Virus record (IMG/VR): IMGVR_UViG_3300010397_000052
Location: 1 to 52,821 of that record
Origin: a virus
Direction: 5' to 3' (one strand)
DNA length: 52,821 nucleotides
Shown here: positions 23,303 through 32,297 of the stretch, piece by piece
How positions within the stretch are numbered: position 1 is the first letter of the stretch
How the letters are laid out: every line of letters starts with the position of its first letter
Translations under genes and position numbers: made by a program
The notes under the pieces: model-generated
Told to the model about the DNA's origin: nothing
Databases searched by the model: none
What the model saw: only the letters and a program-made list of their open reading frames with translations

Positions 23303-26300
23303 TACGCCTCCGACCTGGGAAGAAACTCAAGAGCTTGCCGATACTGCGCCGCCCTCCTGGGAGGATACCTCTGAGTACGTAGAGCCCCCCGCTCCGCTCC
23401 GGCCGCAACGGGTTCGCTCTGCCATAAACCAGACGATTCAAGCGGTTTATCGGCCGCTCGATCTGCTCACAAATCCGGCCGTAGTCGCCGGTTCACAGAT
23501 GGGCCAGGAGCGCGCCAAGCGAGCCAGGGAGGCGCAGATGGGTGTAGTTGCTCCCGGCTCTTTCTTCCCCGTCCCTCAGCCGCTCGCAGAGCCCACTCCG
23601 GAGGACAAAGCTGCCGGAATGGATTTGGTGCGATCGATTACTTCCGTGCCTGGGCGAGTACTGGCAGCCGGAGCTCGCACCGTGCGCGACGTGCTTAGCC
23701 CTTCAACTTACCTGCCGGAGGATATGAAAGCGCCTCCGCCTTTTGTGATTAACACTCGAGGCGAGCAGCCGGAGCTCCGCCAGATGACGCGAGCGGAAGA
23801 GGCAGCGCGGGATCCCCTGCAGGGCCCTCGAGCGCTCATCCCGGTTCGAGGCACGCAGCTTGAGCCGGAGGGGAGCGAAGGCGCACAACTGCTCTCAGGA
23901 CTGAGCACGCCGGACAATATCGGGATCATCGCGGCCGGAGGTGCAAGCAAGATTGCCGGCATGGCGCTGCTCTTCAGCATGGCCCCCGGCATCTATGAGG
24001 ACGTGAAGCGGATCGCCTCGAGTGATGTTTCCCTCGAGCAGAAACGCCAATCGATCAACAATTTGCTGATCCCTCTTGTCCTGGGAGCGAAAGGCGCTTA
24101 CGAGCGGCCGATCCCTGAGGCTCCTCAGGTTTCGGGCCCTCCGGCATTGGGTTCGATGCTGCAGATACCGGAGGGAGCGCGGCCGCCAGTGGCGAGAGCG
24201 GCCGAACTGGTAGGGCCGCCTGTGCCCGGGCGTGCTAAGTTCTTGCGGCCGGAGGTTCCTGGCACGGCCGCGGAGCCGTATGAGACGGCACTTGCGACCA
24301 TTCGAAAGGCCAATGCCAGGACTCGAAAGCAGATTCAAGCGCTATTCCCTGAGCGGCGCTTGAAAAACGAGGAGGCTGCAGATCTCCGTGATGCTGCTTG
24401 GGGTGCACAACCTCAGCCAGAGCCTCCGGCTGCTCCTCCCAAATGGGAGCAAACAGAGCCCGTCACGCGTACGCCAGAAGATCGCGCAGCGATGGGGCAC
24501 GCGCAGGAAATTGACGCGGCCGCCGAAAGGCAAGCCAGCCCGACTCAAGAGCCTCCGCTCCCTGAGGAGCCAACCGGTACAACTGTGCCCAACCCTCCGG
24601 CTCCGCCCACGCCTGCCGGAGAGGGCGCTGTAAAAAGTGTGCCCACGCCTCCGGCTGACGTCGATTACACCGATCTCGAGCAGGCAAACAAACTCAGCGG
24701 CCAGGAACTGGTTGATCTGGTTCGCAGCAAAGGCTCCGGAATAACGGAGGCATCCTATGAGTTGGGCGCAAAGCTCACGCCTGAAACCAGGGCCAAAGCG
24801 CGCCAGTACGAAGAGGCTGCCAATGCCGAAACAATGGCTGTGCTCCAAGAGGCTCAGAAACTGGCACCTCGCAGCCTCGAGCGGCTCAAAGCCTCTGAGG
24901 GCGCTTTCGCAATGCAGCAAAAGAAGCAGCTTTTCAATGAGGCTGGCCGGTTCTATGACGCAATACAGGACGTCAAGAACGGTAAGGATCTCGCGCAGGC
25001 TGCAGTTGAGCATGGAGTAAAGGAAACGGACCTGCGCAGGGTGGCAGAAGCGGCTCCGGCTGAGGCGGCCGCGACGCTCGCGCCCAAGCCAGGAATGACG
25101 CGGCTCTATCACGGTGAAGGAGCCGCGGAGGGCGCTGGCGCTGGCGGAGGTTGGTTTACGGAAAATCCGGAGTACGCGGCGCAGTTCGGAAAAGTTACTT
25201 TTGTCGACGTGCCCAAAGAGGTTGCCGATGCGGCGCGCCAAGCGGCTCGAAATACCGGTACTGGAGGCCCTCATTTCATCCTCCCTGATGAATACGTAAA
25301 GCAGGCTCAGCCAATGGCGACGCAGCCAGGGCCCAAGACGTTTGACGTTACTCCGGAAGAGCCGCCCAAGCCCAACGCTTACAAGGTGGAATTTTTGCAC
25401 AGCAGCGGGGAATGGTTACCAGAGATCACTCCCTCAACTCTCGCAGAGGCGCGCAAAGAAGCAGCGCGGCGCTTTAAAAGTGGCGTACAGATTTGGCGCA
25501 TCCGGCCATATTACGGAGAAATTTCCGAGAGCTCCGGCCCGATGGGCTCAGAGCGAGTCATTAAAAGGGCGATCGAAAACCCTCCAGAGGACACTAGCGA
25601 ACAACTCGCAGCACAAAAGTCAGACTTTCAAGAGCAGCTTAAAAAGACTGAGGGCATTCTAGCCAAAGCCAAGCGGGAGGGTTACTCAGGTGAAGCCATC
25701 AAGCATTGGGAGGATCACGCCGCCAAACTCCGTGAGCTCATCGGGGAGGAGACGGCTCCGGTTGTGGAAACTCCGGCCGCTCCGGCTGGCCCTGATCCGC
25801 TCGATAGGGTTACGCTCGCCATGCTGCCACTCAAGCAGTGGATGAAGGTAACCAAAACTGATCAGCTTCCAACGGGTTACGAGTTTACCATGATGGCAAA
25901 GCGCCTGGGAGTGAAGCGCGATCGCAAAGCTGTCCTCGAGGCACTCCACAACGAGAAACGCCTGCGCGAAATCTTCAAGCCTTTCGAGCAACCCAAAGCG
26001 GCCGCTCCGGCTGAAGAGCTCCCTAAGCATCAAACCGTACGGGATGAGCAGCCAGAGAAACAGACTCAGGGCAACTATGTGGCGGAATGGCTGCAAAAAT
26101 ATCCCGAGGGTACCAAGCTGCCCAATGGTTTGATCTCAACTGAGCAATTCTGGAAAGAGGCTCACCATGACACGATCGAAAACATTCTGAGAGGCAGGCT
26201 CACCGGGATAAAGGCGAGCGCTGTTTCGCCGCAGGCTCTGCAGTCCTACCCTGATCTTTTGGCTCTCGCGAAAAAGAAAGGCGTGTCCATTCCTGCTCCC

Positions 26301-29300
26301 TCAACTGAGGTGCCAAAAATGGACAAGGCGGAGTTTGAGGCTGCCAGGGATGCCTATAGCGCGGATAAGTTTCCGACGATCCGAAAGCCATTTGCGAAAA
26401 ACGGGAAGCTTTACACGGTTGGATCGGTTTCTGGCCCTGCCGGTAAAGGTGTTATCGAGGCTCACGAATTGACGGAAGTTGCTCCGGAAACGCCCATAAC
26501 AAAGAAAGACTTTTCGACTGGAAAGCGAGGCTATGAGGGCGAGGTAGTCTCGTACAAAGGCAAGAAATACAAGCTGGGCCCAATGGAAACTTTCGAGGAG
26601 GCTCCGGCTGAAGCTTCCACCAAAGTTGTAGGACCGGAAACGAAACCGGCTGAGCCTGAGGCGACTCCGGTGCAAGCGGCCGAAAAAGAGCTTTACGACG
26701 CTGATCAGTTCACCTCGCAGGCTGCCTCCGCCGCGGAGAAAGCAACTGTTGCCTGGGCAACTCATGTTGAGGACGTCGTAAAACCTCTCAAAGAGAAGAT
26801 CCGCCAGATACAGGCGGAAGTCTCGCGCATGGAGTATGACGCGAACCGCACCAAAATAACCGGCAAGAATAAGCTCACCAAAAAGGCATTCCTCGAGCTT
26901 CACGGAGTTGCTTCCATCGATGAGGCTCAGGCTCTCTACAAAAAGAAGAATGCCGATTGGGCAGATCTCGAGAAGCAACTCGAGGAGGCAGAGGCGAAAC
27001 GCAAAGAGCTCGAGGCTGCCAAAGAGCGCCGCTCTAAAGAATGGTCTGCAGCGGCAACCCGAGCAGGCGAACTGCGCCGCAAGGTCTATCCGGACGTGAA
27101 GCAAGGCGACGTTGGCGGCCAGCCTCTCGGCCCTGAGGCGATCGGCCCTGGCTCCGCAGCGCGTCTCGAGTTTGAGGGCCCTGAGTTTGAGCCTCCGGAT
27201 CCTGGCGCTATTGGGCTCAGTGCTGGTTCCCCGTTCTACAACCGGCTCAAGGCTAAGTATCAGCACTTTTACCAGGGCATCAGCCAGCTATTCAAGCGCA
27301 GCGCTGACAAACAAATCCTGATGCAACTGGCCAATGCGGCTGACAATCTGCCGCGCCTCGCTGGGCATCGCGCCGGCCAAGGTATCAGGGAGCGCACCTC
27401 CGCCCCTGATCGCAGCGCCCTTACCTTTGTCATGCAGGCGCTCAAAATGTCCGGAGAGGGGCTCTCTGCCGAATCTGCGGAGCGCCTGGGAGAGCTCGAG
27501 TTTGCCGGGGATCCTGGCGCTTACCTGCGCACCAAGGCAACCGATATGGAAACCCTGGCGCAGCAGTTTCTCCATGAGGGCAAAAAGCTCAATGCGGAGG
27601 CTGCCATTGCGGCCGCTAAGGCGATGCGCTTTGCGATTCGCAACTTTGCGAGGCTCCGGCCGCTCGCGGATACCGTGCGCGCTCAGTTCGATAAGCAGTT
27701 TGAGCGTGAGGGAAGAGCCGGAATCTCAACCGACTACGAGAATTGGCACGTACCGCAGCGGCATGACTTGGATCTGATGACGTCCTCAGACCGGCCGATC
27801 GTCCTGGGCCATTCCCGCGCCGCCGGTACCGCAACCGGTTTCAAGAAAGCCAAGGTGTATGAGGATTACGCGACGGCGATCGAGAATGGGTTTGTGCCTC
27901 GCTCCCTCGATATCGCGGATCTGCTCGAGCACAGGGTTAACCAGGGAGAGCGCTTGGTGCAGCGTAAGGCGCTCTTTGACCGGCTCCGAGCCATGACAGA
28001 CCCTGTGGACGGTAAAAGCCTCGCGCAGCCTATCCCGCGGCGTAGCATACCCCGGCCGGATGGAACTGTTGACGTGCAAGAGCACATTCCCCTTGGGTAT
28101 CAGCCTTTCGAAGTGATTCCCGGGTACCGGATGGCTATCCATGAGGGCTACGGCCGGCTGATGCGCGCCTTAACAGGCACCTCTCAGCTTGCAGAATCGG
28201 CCGCCGTTGGCGCGCTGCAGGACATTGCCGGCATTGAAAAGCATATTTCCTTGGCTTTAGACACCTTTCACGCCTCGAGGACCATGCAGGCGGAGCTCTC
28301 GCTCACCGGCAAACTCTCCGTTGGCGCTCGCCAGCGCCTGGGCAGAGCCCTTGTCGAATACAATCTTGGCGACCTGCAGGCGGCCGTAAGTAACGGTTCC
28401 ATAACGCAGGAAATGGCCGATTACATCAAAACTCCCCGCCCAATCGAGGTTGGCGGCCGTACGATAAGGTTATCGCCTCACGCCTTGGTCCAACTTGGTG
28501 CCAGGGAGGGCTTGAATCTGGCGCGCTTTAACGATGCCCTTTACCGGGATTGGATCCGCGAGTTTCCCGTGAGCGGCAAGGTGAATAAATGGGTGTTCGA
28601 CAAGCTGACTCGCTCCGCGATCACTCACGGCTTTCTTGCTGAGTTTGAGAGGGTTGCGAAGCAAAACCCGCAACTCAATGCGACGCAGGTAGCGCGCAAG
28701 GTGGCGAGTGACGTCAATGTGCTCTTTGGCAACCTGCAGAAAGAGAGCATTTTCCGCAATCCATCGGTTAAATCCATCCTGCAAGTCCTATTCCTGGCTC
28801 CGAATTGGGTTGAGGCGCTGGTACGCCGGGAGGGGAGGGCCCTGAAACAGGTTGCGGAAATCCCCGTGCAAATCGCAAAGGGGCAACCTGTCCATTTTGG
28901 CACCGCCGCCAAGGGCATCGGCTCAGGACTGGCCGCTTACTTCGTTGGCACTCAGTTGCTGAACCTGATCACCCGGGGACACCTCACTTTCAGCAACGAG
29001 GAGAAAGGCCACAAGTTGGATGCCTGGATCCCCGACGTCACGGGCAAAACCAAGGGCTATTTCATCTCGCCGCTCTCAGTATTCGGAGAGGTAACCCATG
29101 ATATCCTTAGGTACGCCAGGGAGAAACCGGACCTATGGGCGGCCGTCAACCAGATCGGCTCAAACAAAATGGGCAACCTGGGCAGGCTCCTCGAGGTGAT
29201 GATCTCCGGCCGGGATCCGGCCAATAACGAAAAGCTCATCGGTACTGGCAGGCGCGCAATCACGGCCGCAACCCAACTCGTACCGGTACCGATCTCCCTC

Positions 29301-29795
29301 TCACAAGCCGGGAGGGCAGTGGGCTCGAAAGTGCTCCCGGGAGTCATCCCTCCGGCCGCTCCTGGCAGTGTTCAGCGCCAGATAGTGGCCAGCGCTGGCT
29401 TTAAGACTGAGCCGGCCGGGACTGCGCAGCGCCAGATTTACGCTCTGGCTGATGAATGGAAGAGTAAGAGCTCGAGCGCAAAGCTGCGTGCTGAAGTTGA
29501 GCGCCGGTTGAAAGAGGACTTTGGGCCCTCCGATTACGCGGATCTCCGCGGCGCTCTCCTGCGTGATGACCTGGGAGCGGCGCGCAGAGCTTTCGATGAG
29601 CTCCGGAAAACCAAAGAGGCACAGGTAATTAACCGCGCTCTGCGGCATCCTCACCCCTTCACCGGGAGCGCCGCCAGCGAGCGGAGCTTTATCCGATCGC
29701 TCTCCGACCATGACAAAGCGCTGTATAAAGAGGCGCTCGAGGAGAGGAAACAGCTTTACAGCCGGTACCGGCAGATGCTTAATCGGCCGGAGTAA
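23292..29795 (+). CDS. Giant internal virion / polyvalent protein (2167 residues)
   Basis: This is the largest gene of the window. The N-terminus has repeats of the form PPxWExT (PPTWEET, PPSWEDT, later PPKWEQT). A segment at about 602-672 (TRLYHGEG, GGWFTENPEYAAQFG, FVDVPKEV, HFILPDEY) resembles ADP-ribosyltransferase-like domains of phage polyvalent proteins. Coiled-coil and small beta domains follow. The final 700 residues hold ENWHVPQRHD, long helices and one hydrophobic stretch near 1874 (GIGSGLAAYFVGTQLL). Such giants are packaged in the head and ejected with the DNA, carrying channel-forming and anti-host domains. ATG 23292 is chosen over TTG 23262. The ART-like call is tentative. Confidence 0.72.
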   Translation: MPNDTPPTWEETQELADTAPPSWEDTSEYVEPPAPLRPQRVRSAINQTIQAVYRPLDLLTNPAVVAGSQMGQERAKRAREAQMGVVAPGSFFPVPQPLAEPTPEDKAAGMDLVRSITSVPGRVLAAGARTVRDVLSPSTYLPEDMKAPPPFVINTRGEQPELRQMTRAEEAARDPLQGPRALIPVRGTQLEPEGSEGAQLLSGLSTPDNIGIIAAGGASKIAGMALLFSMAPGIYEDVKRIASSDVSLEQKRQSINNLLIPLVLGAKGAYERPIPEAPQVSGPPALGSMLQIPEGARPPVARAAELVGPPVPGRAKFLRPEVPGTAAEPYETALATIRKANARTRKQIQALFPERRLKNEEAADLRDAAWGAQPQPEPPAAPPKWEQTEPVTRTPEDRAAMGHAQEIDAAAERQASPTQEPPLPEEPTGTTVPNPPAPPTPAGEGAVKSVPTPPADVDYTDLEQANKLSGQELVDLVRSKGSGITEASYELGAKLTPETRAKARQYEEAANAETMAVLQEAQKLAPRSLERLKASEGAFAMQQKKQLFNEAGRFYDAIQDVKNGKDLAQAAVEHGVKETDLRRVAEAAPAEAAATLAPKPGMTRLYHGEGAAEGAGAGGGWFTENPEYAAQFGKVTFVDVPKEVADAARQAARNTGTGGPHFILPDEYVKQAQPMATQPGPKTFDVTPEEPPKPNAYKVEFLHSSGEWLPEITPSTLAEARKEAARRFKSGVQIWRIRPYYGEISESSGPMGSERVIKRAIENPPEDTSEQLAAQKSDFQEQLKKTEGILAKAKREGYSGEAIKHWEDHAAKLRELIGEETAPVVETPAAPAGPDPLDRVTLAMLPLKQWMKVTKTDQLPTGYEFTMMAKRLGVKRDRKAVLEALHNEKRLREIFKPFEQPKAAAPAEELPKHQTVRDEQPEKQTQGNYVAEWLQKYPEGTKLPNGLISTEQFWKEAHHDTIENILRGRLTGIKASAVSPQALQSYPDLLALAKKKGVSIPAPSTEVPKMDKAEFEAARDAYSADKFPTIRKPFAKNGKLYTVGSVSGPAGKGVIEAHELTEVAPETPITKKDFSTGKRGYEGEVVSYKGKKYKLGPMETFEEAPAEASTKVVGPETKPAEPEATPVQAAEKELYDADQFTSQAASAAEKATVAWATHVEDVVKPLKEKIRQIQAEVSRMEYDANRTKITGKNKLTKKAFLELHGVASIDEAQALYKKKNADWADLEKQLEEAEAKRKELEAAKERRSKEWSAAATRAGELRRKVYPDVKQGDVGGQPLGPEAIGPGSAARLEFEGPEFEPPDPGAIGLSAGSPFYNRLKAKYQHFYQGISQLFKRSADKQILMQLANAADNLPRLAGHRAGQGIRERTSAPDRSALTFVMQALKMSGEGLSAESAERLGELEFAGDPGAYLRTKATDMETLAQQFLHEGKKLNAEAAIAAAKAMRFAIRNFARLRPLADTVRAQFDKQFEREGRAGISTDYENWHVPQRHDLDLMTSSDRPIVLGHSRAAGTATGFKKAKVYEDYATAIENGFVPRSLDIADLLEHRVNQGERLVQRKALFDRLRAMTDPVDGKSLAQPIPRRSIPRPDGTVDVQEHIPLGYQPFEVIPGYRMAIHEGYGRLMRALTGTSQLAESAAVGALQDIAGIEKHISLALDTFHASRTMQAELSLTGKLSVGARQRLGRALVEYNLGDLQAAVSNGSITQEMADYIKTPRPIEVGGRTIRLSPHALVQLGAREGLNLARFNDALYRDWIREFPVSGKVNKWVFDKLTRSAITHGFLAEFERVAKQNPQLNATQVARKVASDVNVLFGNLQKESIFRNPSVKSILQVLFLAPNWVEALVRREGRALKQVAEIPVQIAKGQPVHFGTAAKGIGSGLAAYFVGTQLLNLITRGHLTFSNEEKGHKLDAWIPDVTGKTKGYFISPLSVFGEVTHDILRYAREKPDLWAAVNQIGSNKMGNLGRLLEVMISGRDPANNEKLIGTGRRAITAATQLVPVPISLSQAGRAVGSKVLPGVIPPAAPGSVQRQIVASAGFKTEPAGTAQRQIYALADEWKSKSSSAKLRAEVERRLKEDFGPSDYADLRGALLRDDLGAARRAFDELRKTKEAQVINRALRHPHPFTGSAASERSFIRSLSDHDKALYKEALEERKQLYSRYRQMLNRPE

Positions 29796-29799
29796 AGTT

Positions 29800-29994
29800 A
29801 TGCCAGCCAAATCTCAAAGACAGCAGAGGTTCATGGGCATGTGCGCCCACTCTCCCGGCAAAGCCAACAAGAAATGTCCTCCGCAGAAAGTTGCGGAGGA
29901 GTTTGCTCACAAACCTCCTGGCGGGTATCAGCCGCTCAAGGGGAAGCGGAAAAAGCGGATAGTGCCGCGGCCGGATCGTCATGGGTTCTATTGA
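29800..29994 (+). CDS. Small basic protein, DUF3008-like start
   Basis: The 64-residue protein begins MPAKSQRQQRFMGMCAHSP, close to the MPAKSKAQQ opening of a family of short basic proteins (DUF3008-type) found in phages and bacteria. It is Lys/Arg/Pro-rich and ends PRPDRHGFY. ATG 29800 has a GGAG seven bases upstream, one of the clearer Shine-Dalgarno sites here. It is the last gene of the rightward late block and overlaps the convergent minus-strand gene by 59 bases. Confidence 0.7.
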   Translation: MPAKSQRQQRFMGMCAHSPGKANKKCPPQKVAEEFAHKPPGGYQPLKGKRKKRIVPRPDRHGFY

Positions 29995-30415
29995 TTAGAT
30001 CGGCGGTTTCGGCGTACGTCTCCCATTCAATTAGCCAGCCATGAAAGGGCAGGCTATGAACAGTTGAAAAGAATCCGATCATCTCCGGCCAATCCTTAAA
30101 TCCGTCTCGCACCGCCAACCAATCGAGTCGCCTCGCGTTTCGAATTATTCGGCCGGAGAGAATCGGGAGGGTCACAATCCCGGCTTTGAAAGGTGTAAGC
30201 CTCACAAAAAACTGCGTGATCGTGATTGGCGTAACGCGCACACAAAACCGATCCCCAAGCCAGCGGCAATTCTTTGTCCTCATCCCGGTATAGCGCCTGA
30301 TTTTCTCTCCTGGCTTGGGCAGCCGGCCGTCTTTCCTGGGAGCTCTGATCGTGCTCAGTTTGGTATCCATGAGCAGCGCATCAGCAAAGCGATCCTTAAA
30401 GCCGTAGGTCATCAT
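29936..30415 (-). CDS. ASCH/PUA-fold-like protein
   Basis: The 159-residue protein has the layout of ASCH-type domains: FKDRFADAL near the start, then a T-I-R segment, GRLPKPGEKIRRYTGMRTKNCRWLG, and a strand with FCVRVTPI. A RxxGRxxKPGDxxxxYTGMRT string is common in phage ASCH-like proteins. The fold binds RNA or modified nucleotides in known relatives, but no role is established for the phage group. It is the last gene of the leftward early block, and its start overlaps the HTH gene stop. The 3' end runs into the convergent small gene. Confidence 0.72.
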   Translation of the reverse strand: MMTYGFKDRFADALLMDTKLSTIRAPRKDGRLPKPGEKIRRYTGMRTKNCRWLGDRFCVRVTPITITQFFVRLTPFKAGIVTLPILSGRIIRNARRLDWLAVRDGFKDWPEMIGFFSTVHSLPFHGWLIEWETYAETADLINRTHDDPAAALSAFSASP

Positions 30416-30729
30416 AACGGGAGTTGCTGTTGCCCCACCTTTACGACCTTGCGCAGGACTTGAGCGCTCGCGCCACTATCGTTTTTCCTGCGCTCCCCCG
30501 TTGGCTCGAGCTCGCCCATTTTTCTGAGCTCACTGCAGCGCGGCCGGACATTGGCCGGAGTATCCTCGATACGCCACGCGATCTCATCGGGAGTGAAATT
30601 ACCCTGATCGTATTCCGCTCTCACCTTGCGCCGGATCGTCTCAAACTTTTTCTCCCCCTGCTCTGCAGCCTCTTGACTGGTTGCGCCCTTTTGTTTGTAG
30701 CCAGGGCCCTCCGGATATTCGTTGCTCAT
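30412..30729 (-). CDS. Helix-turn-helix (winged-helix) protein
   Basis: The 105-residue protein has a pattern frequent in phage DNA-binding proteins: GPGYKQKGATSQEAAE, then a helix, FTPDEIAWRIEDTPANVRPRCSELRKMGELEPTGERR. The latter is a winged-helix unit with recognition helix around NVRPRCSEL. It may be a regulator. The start at 30729 shares a base with the upstream stop (TAATG on the minus strand), so the longer start at 30768 is not needed. It sits near the 3' end of the early operon. Confidence 0.7.
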   Translation of the reverse strand: MSNEYPEGPGYKQKGATSQEAAEQGEKKFETIRRKVRAEYDQGNFTPDEIAWRIEDTPANVRPRCSELRKMGELEPTGERRKNDSGASAQVLRKVVKVGQQQLPL

Positions 30730-31100
30730 TAGTTCATCCTCTTTTTGTGCCCACTGGCGTTTTCCCATTCAACCCTGAGCTCTGAGGTGTCGCACCAATG
30801 CCCCCATTTCGCGTTGTCCCTCATTACTTCGTCCGGAGGCTGAGGCTCAATCAGTTTGTAGCGCGCTATCACGTAGAAGCCACTCGCGGCCGGTTTGGAT
30901 GCCCTGATATGGCAGAAGGAGGGCCCACCGTCTGAGAGATCCATTTTGTAAGCGTAGAGCTTTTCTCCTGGCCGCGGCTCATCGCTGAGCTCGTTAAGCG
31001 CATCGAACTTGCCGCCCTCCTCAGTAACCCTCAGCAAATAGGGAGCGCGTTTTAGCATCAGCCTTTGGCCGGCTGCAGGACCATCATTAAAGCCTGTCAT
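30729..31100 (-). CDS. Conserved phage protein of unknown function
   Basis: The 123-residue protein has a predicted beta-rich core: MLKRAPYLLRVTE, FDALNELSDEPRPGEKLYAYKM, CHIR, GFYVIARYKLIE. The order of a R-A-P-x-x-L-R-V start, a D-A-L region and a PGE-K-x-x-x-Y turn is a pattern I associate with a common phage family without known role. It lies between the DnaC-like gene and the HTH gene, with a four-base ATGA overlap at the start. No catalytic or metal motif is evident. Confidence 0.65.
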   Translation of the reverse strand: MTGFNDGPAAGQRLMLKRAPYLLRVTEEGGKFDALNELSDEPRPGEKLYAYKMDLSDGGPSFCHIRASKPAASGFYVIARYKLIEPQPPDEVMRDNAKWGHWCDTSELRVEWENASGHKKRMN

Positions 31101-31750
31101 GGGAAGTGAATTGATTTTGTGAACTGGCGGATCCGGCGAACCATCGCCGCACCCAAACTGAAATTGTACTCGAGCTCTGCCGCCGTGCTGTTGTGCGTGA
31201 ACAGGCACGGCCGCTTTGCCGTCATGCGCTTGTCCAGTAGCGCGAAAAAGATTTTCTCCTGCGGACGCGTGAGGGCCAGCTTGTCCATATCGTCAAAGCC
31301 CACAACGTCAATCCTGGCCAGCTTGCGCACCCATTCCGCCCGATGGTAGTTGCGCGCCTCAAGCTCATGCATGAAATCTGCAGGACTGAATACCTTGCAG
31401 CGACGGCCGGAGAAATGGAGCCGGTTGACGATCAGAAACAGCGTGCGGGTTTTGCCGCTATTGGGGATCCCCCAAAGGTTTAGCCCCTGGCCGTCATAGA
31501 AGCGCCATGCGAGCGCCGCCAGGGACTTCTCGAGGCAGGGCAGCTTTGCTAACTCAGTATCCTTGAAGAGCGGAGGGCAGATGTTATTCCATTCCGATGC
31601 CAGCTTAATCTTACGCAGGCGCTCACTGCGCTCTGCGTCCTGCTTGGCTGTGCACTCCTGGCAGGTAACGCCAAAGCCCACATTGCCGGCCGTGAGAGTG
31701 GGCTCAAATTCGACGTTGGTACCGCAGAGCCTGCAGGGTGCGCAGATCAT
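31097..31750 (-). CDS. DnaC-like helicase loader ATPase
   Basis: The 217-residue AAA+ protein has an N-terminal Cys cluster (C3, C6, C9 and C30, C33) that could bind zinc. Walker A is GIPNSGKT (94-101) and Walker B VVGFDD (149-154). A sensor-type THNST segment follows. The layout matches DnaC/DnaI/IstB-type loaders, which place the replicative helicase on DNA. No helicase or primase gene is recognised, so it probably recruits the host DnaB. It overlaps the downstream gene by four bases and is preceded by a 21-codon frame with an ATGA overlap. IstB-type transposition helpers share these motifs, but no transposase is here. Confidence 0.85.
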   Translation of the reverse strand: MICAPCRLCGTNVEFEPTLTAGNVGFGVTCQECTAKQDAERSERLRKIKLASEWNNICPPLFKDTELAKLPCLEKSLAALAWRFYDGQGLNLWGIPNSGKTRTLFLIVNRLHFSGRRCKVFSPADFMHELEARNYHRAEWVRKLARIDVVGFDDMDKLALTRPQEKIFFALLDKRMTAKRPCLFTHNSTAAELEYNFSLGAAMVRRIRQFTKSIHFP

Positions 31751-31812
31751 TGAAAGAGGAAATGCCCATCCTGGCTTGCTCCTATCGGGAGCGGCGCTTG
31801 TGGTGCACTCAT
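31747..31812 (-). CDS. Possible 21-residue leader peptide
   Basis: A short frame from ATG at 31812 encodes 21 residues and ends with a TGA that overlaps the ATG of the helicase loader (ATGA). It contains PQAPLPIG and ends GHFLFQ. It could be a coupling leader that delivers ribosomes to the loader gene, or the remnant of a lost gene. The only support is the exact overlap pattern used elsewhere in this genome. Confidence 0.4.
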   Translation of the reverse strand: MSAPQAPLPIGASQDGHFLFQ

Positions 31813-31825
31813 GATTTCCGTTAAA

Positions 31826-31844
31826 CCTAAGGACTTAATTTAGG
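31826..31844 (-). terminator. Small hairpin after rusA
   Basis: On the minus strand, downstream of rusA, CCTAA and TTAGG form a short stem with a nine-base loop, followed by TTTAAC. It is weak, with no long U-run. It lies in the 136-base gap before the helicase loader and could mark a partial transcript end. The rest of this gap holds no convincing promoter pair. Confidence 0.25.
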
Positions 31845-31886
31845 AACGGGCACTCTATGAACGCGCCAGGATGAGCAAAGTGATTT

Positions 31887-32294
31887 TCAGACTTGATCGA
31901 TTTTTACGATTGTGCCGGTTCGCCCATCAGTGATCAGGGCTTGGGCGTATCGCCACCGGATCCGCTTATCCCCGTCATCGACTCCGAGGGTTGCGGCGAT
32001 TGCGTCTCGCAGGGGTTTGCAGCCAGCAGCGAGGTTATCATCGTCAAACTCTTTGTATCCAAGCCTGATGATAGTAACGACTGCGACCACCTCAGTCGCG
32101 CCGTTTTGCCGTGACTTACGCTTACTGTCCAGTGCGCGTGTTTGGTTACGTTGTAACTGGGTACATCCCACGGTACCCATACGCAGAATGTCAGCTTGGG
32201 ATCCCTTAACCGCGATTGCTTGCGCGATGAGCATTTGATTGCTGGGAGCTTGGCCGGCTTTTGTTTTTCGGAGCTCATCAAGAGTGAATTTCAT
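31887..32294 (-). CDS. rusA: RusA-family Holliday junction resolvase
   Basis: The 135-residue protein has the RusA signature: an acidic cluster FDDDN (D84-D86) followed by LAAGCKPLRDAI, and a second acidic pair GVDDGD (D106, D107). In the family these aspartates bind Mg2+ and cut symmetrically at four-way junctions. Phages use it to resolve recombination and replication intermediates before packaging. It lies three bases after the exonuclease gene in the leftward operon. An antisense frame of similar length on the plus strand is a shadow. Confidence 0.85.
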   Translation of the reverse strand: MKFTLDELRKTKAGQAPSNQMLIAQAIAVKGSQADILRMGTVGCTQLQRNQTRALDSKRKSRQNGATEVVAVVTIIRLGYKEFDDDNLAAGCKPLRDAIAATLGVDDGDKRIRWRYAQALITDGRTGTIVKIDQV

Positions 32295-32297
32295 TGC

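Noticed and set aside
24342-25400. 352-codon minus-strand open frame
   Set aside because: It is antisense within the giant gene, Leu/Arg/Ser-rich and without any recognisable pattern.
26301-27266. 321-codon minus-strand open frame
   Set aside because: Also antisense within the giant gene and compositionally a shadow of Glu/Lys-rich coiled coil on the other strand.
31097-31750. IstB-type transposition helper
   Set aside because: No transposase or inverted repeats nearby; its place in a replication and recombination operon fits a helicase loader better.
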